26,621 nucleotides of DNA from the NCBI GenBank assembly GCA_002327785.1, contig DCUI01000068.1:1-26621 (forward strand), in the 5' to 3' direction. The stretch is from Phycisphaerales bacterium UBA2218 (GTDB lineage: Bacteria > Planctomycetota > Phycisphaerae > Sedimentisphaerales > Anaerobacaceae). Below, piece after piece: positions 24,862 to 26,621 of this stretch; positions within the stretch are counted from its first letter, which is position 1, and the number at the start of each line of letters is the position of its first letter. A program made the translations under genes and the position numbers. The notes beneath the pieces are model-generated. The model ran no database searches. It was given only the letters and a program-made list of their open reading frames with translations, and was not told where the DNA came from.

Positions 24862-25694
24862 TGAGAACACAACCGGTCATTCTATTCGCCGCGTTCGCCG
24901 TGGCCGCAACCGGCACAATGGCACAAAGATACCTCGACCGCTTCGACCGGGGCGATGTGCCCAACTGGGAGTTGGACAAAGAGTTCTCGAAGGATGCCTT
25001 CACATTTGTGCGAATCCGTTATTCCTCGGGCTACGGCAGACGCGGGAGCGACCGCGGCTTCTATGGTCGCGGCGGAGGCGGCTGGGCGACGGACTACCCC
25101 GACAGCGACCTGAACTTCTCCTGGCGTCTGCATCAGTTGACCTCGCTGCGAGTCAATCCGGAACCCATGGTTCTGGAATTGACAGACCCCGAACTGGTTA
25201 ATTACCCGTTCATCTATCTCCTCGAACCCGGCCGGCTGGTCTTCGAAGAGGCAGAGGTCGAAGCCCTGCGAGGATACCTGCTCAACGGCGGGTTCCTCAT
25301 GGTCGATGACTTCTGGGGCGAGGATGAATGGTACAACTTCTATCGCGAGATCAAACGGGTGTTCCCGGACCGCGAGCCGGTCGAGCTGCCTTTGTCGCAT
25401 CCGATCTTCCATGCGGTCTTCGACCTGAAGGAGAAGCCCCAAGTTCCCAGCATCAACGTCGCTCTCGCCGGTCGAAGCCAGGGCATCACGTGGGAGCGCC
25501 CCGACGCCCGCGAGCCTCACTACAAAGGCATCTACGACGACAAGGGCCGGATGATGGTCATTATCTGTCACAACACCGACCTCGGCGACGGCTGGGAACG
25601 TGAGGGCGAAAACGAATGGTACTTTCACGAGTTCTCGGAGAAGAAAGCGTATCCGATGGGAATCAATATCGTGTCCTATGCGATGACGCATTGA
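24858..25694 (+). CDS. DUF4159 domain protein
   Basis: A 278-aa exported protein with signal peptide (MMRTQPVILFAAFAVAATGTMA). A Gly/Arg/Tyr-rich segment follows (YGRRGSDRGFYGRGGGGW, about 59-76). The DUF4159 core then runs to the end, including PFIYLLEPGRLVFEEAEVEALRGYLLNGGFLMVDDFWG, which is the glutamine-amidotransferase-like fold segment of the family, and VIICHNTDLGDGWE near the C-terminus. The biochemical role of DUF4159 is not established. The start overlaps the upstream stop by 4 bases, and a MoxR ATPase follows 83 bp later; the DUF4159/MoxR pairing is common in planctomycetes and related phyla. Confidence 0.92.
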   Translation: MMRTQPVILFAAFAVAATGTMAQRYLDRFDRGDVPNWELDKEFSKDAFTFVRIRYSSGYGRRGSDRGFYGRGGGGWATDYPDSDLNFSWRLHQLTSLRVNPEPMVLELTDPELVNYPFIYLLEPGRLVFEEAEVEALRGYLLNGGFLMVDDFWGEDEWYNFYREIKRVFPDREPVELPLSHPIFHAVFDLKEKPQVPSINVALAGRSQGITWERPDAREPHYKGIYDDKGRMMVIICHNTDLGDGWEREGENEWYFHEFSEKKAYPMGINIVSYAMTH

Positions 25695-25777
25695 ATTTGC
25701 GATTTATCATTTCCGATTGAGCGACCGGCTCGTAGCTCCACAAAATCGTAAACAGCAAATCCGAAAGGATGGGGCCG

Positions 25778-26621
25778 TTGAACAACGAAGTCTACGAATC
25801 AGAGCGGCAGGCAGTCGAACAGATCAAAGGGGCGAGAGAGCGCATCGGGGCGGAACTCTCGAAGGTGATCGTCGGCCAGCAAGACGTGATCGAGCATCTG
25901 CTGATTGCCGTGCTTTCGGGGGGACACTGCCTGCTGACCGGCGCGCCGGGCCTGGCGAAGACCCTGCTGGTCAAATCGCTGGCGGAATTGTTCGATCTGA
26001 GGTTCCGGCGGATCCAGTTCACGCCGGACCTGATGCCCGCCGATATCACGGGCACCGAGATCCTCCAGCAGACCGACCACGAGCGGACGATGACGTTCGT
26101 CAAAGGGCCCATCTTCGCCAATATGATCCTGGCCGATGAGATCAACCGCACGCCGCCCAAGACGCAGGCGGCCATGCTCGAGGCAATGCAGGAACACCAC
26201 GTGACTGCGGCCGGCGTCTGCTACCGGCTCAGCGAGCCGTTCTTCGTCTTCGCCACGCAGAATCCCATCGAGATGGAAGGCACGTATCCGCTGCCGGAAG
26301 CCCAACTCGACCGGTTCATGTTCAACGTTTCGATCGACTACCTGCCCGAGGACGACGAGGTCGCCGTCGTCCGTCAGACCACGACGACCGAGCCTGAGCC
26401 CATCTCGCATGTCTTCAGCGGCGAGGACTTGCTGCGGTTCCGCAGCGTGGTGCGAAAGGTCCCAACCGCCGAGGATGTCGTGCGGTACGCCGTGAGGCTC
26501 GCCGGGGCATCGCGTCCCCATCCGGACAATCCGCTGAGCTTCGTGAACGAATGGGTCACGTGGGGGGCCGGCCTGCGGGCCTCGCAGTACATGGTACTCG
26601 GGGCCAAGGCTCGCGCCTTGC
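25778..26621 (+). CDS. MoxR-family AAA+ ATPase (partial, runs off the window)
   Basis: Chaperone-like AAA+ ATPase thought to help mature or regulate metal- or VWA-domain proteins. Visible features are KVIVGQQDVIEHLLIAVLSGGH, Walker A TGAPGLAKT, Walker B MILADEINR, PPKTQAAMLEAMQE, sensor 1 FATQNPIEMEGTYPLPEAQLDRF, and the start of the lid domain. I prefer the TTG at 25778, about 8 bases after AAAGGA. The ATG at 25769 is possible, but the same AAAGGA abuts it directly. The frame is open to the last base. DUF58 and VWA genes usually follow in such operons and would lie outside the window. Confidence 0.93.
   Translation, partial: MNNEVYESERQAVEQIKGARERIGAELSKVIVGQQDVIEHLLIAVLSGGHCLLTGAPGLAKTLLVKSLAELFDLRFRRIQFTPDLMPADITGTEILQQTDHERTMTFVKGPIFANMILADEINRTPPKTQAAMLEAMQEHHVTAAGVCYRLSEPFFVFATQNPIEMEGTYPLPEAQLDRFMFNVSIDYLPEDDEVAVVRQTTTTEPEPISHVFSGEDLLRFRSVVRKVPTAEDVVRYAVRLAGASRPHPDNPLSFVNEWVTWGAGLRASQYMVLGAKARAL

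Overview
The window reads as chromosome of a planctomycete, most likely Phycisphaerae (Sedimentisphaerales-like). This is inferred from three things: a TPR/peptidase-MA protein, a DUF4159 protein and a MoxR ATPase in one run; a pseudopilin with an H-X9-DG-type C-terminus; and intergenic DNA packed with short GTAG/GTGG-headed hairpin repeats. No rRNA, tRNA, CRISPR array, intact transposase or integrase was found.

Region 1 (about 520-7067, minus strand) is an L-arabinose operon: araB (ribulokinase), araD (ribulose-5-P 4-epimerase), a 77-codon remnant of an arabinose/fucose-type isomerase, a XylR/AraC-type regulator, and a secreted GH51 alpha-L-arabinofuranosidase. The step that should feed AraB is broken in this locus.

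Region 2 (7576-13889, plus strand) is a run of surface genes: a type II pseudopilin, a small secreted protein, a secreted GH43 endo-arabinanase with a LamG domain, and a large secreted LamG protein. The N-terminal domain of the large protein is a paralogue of the small protein. Endo-arabinanase, GH51, AraB and AraD form an arabinan-to-pentose-phosphate route. A nested three-stem structure precedes the endo-arabinanase, and a strong terminator-like hairpin ends the run.

Region 3 (about 14078-16800) looks like a decayed accessory patch: a good promoter-like site, interlocked inverted repeats, REP-like hairpins, a 37-codon stub that opens exactly like a TIR domain, and a convergent SF2 DEAH helicase with a winged-helix-like N-terminus.

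Region 4 (16818-21696, minus strand) holds glycerate 2-kinase, a large secreted GH2 glycosidase with a discoidin domain nested in its C-terminal module, and a small exported coiled-coil protein. Region 5 (22192-26621, plus strand) is a translationally coupled set: TPR/HExxH protein, DUF4159 protein, and a MoxR AAA+ ATPase running off the window.

The most unusual feature is a family of 49-bp twin-hairpin elements with GTRGCA or GTGTCG heads. Copies lie between genes, inside two reading frames as in-frame peptide insertions (glycerate kinase and the TPR protein), and a related composite supplies the last residues and stop codon of the GH2 gene.
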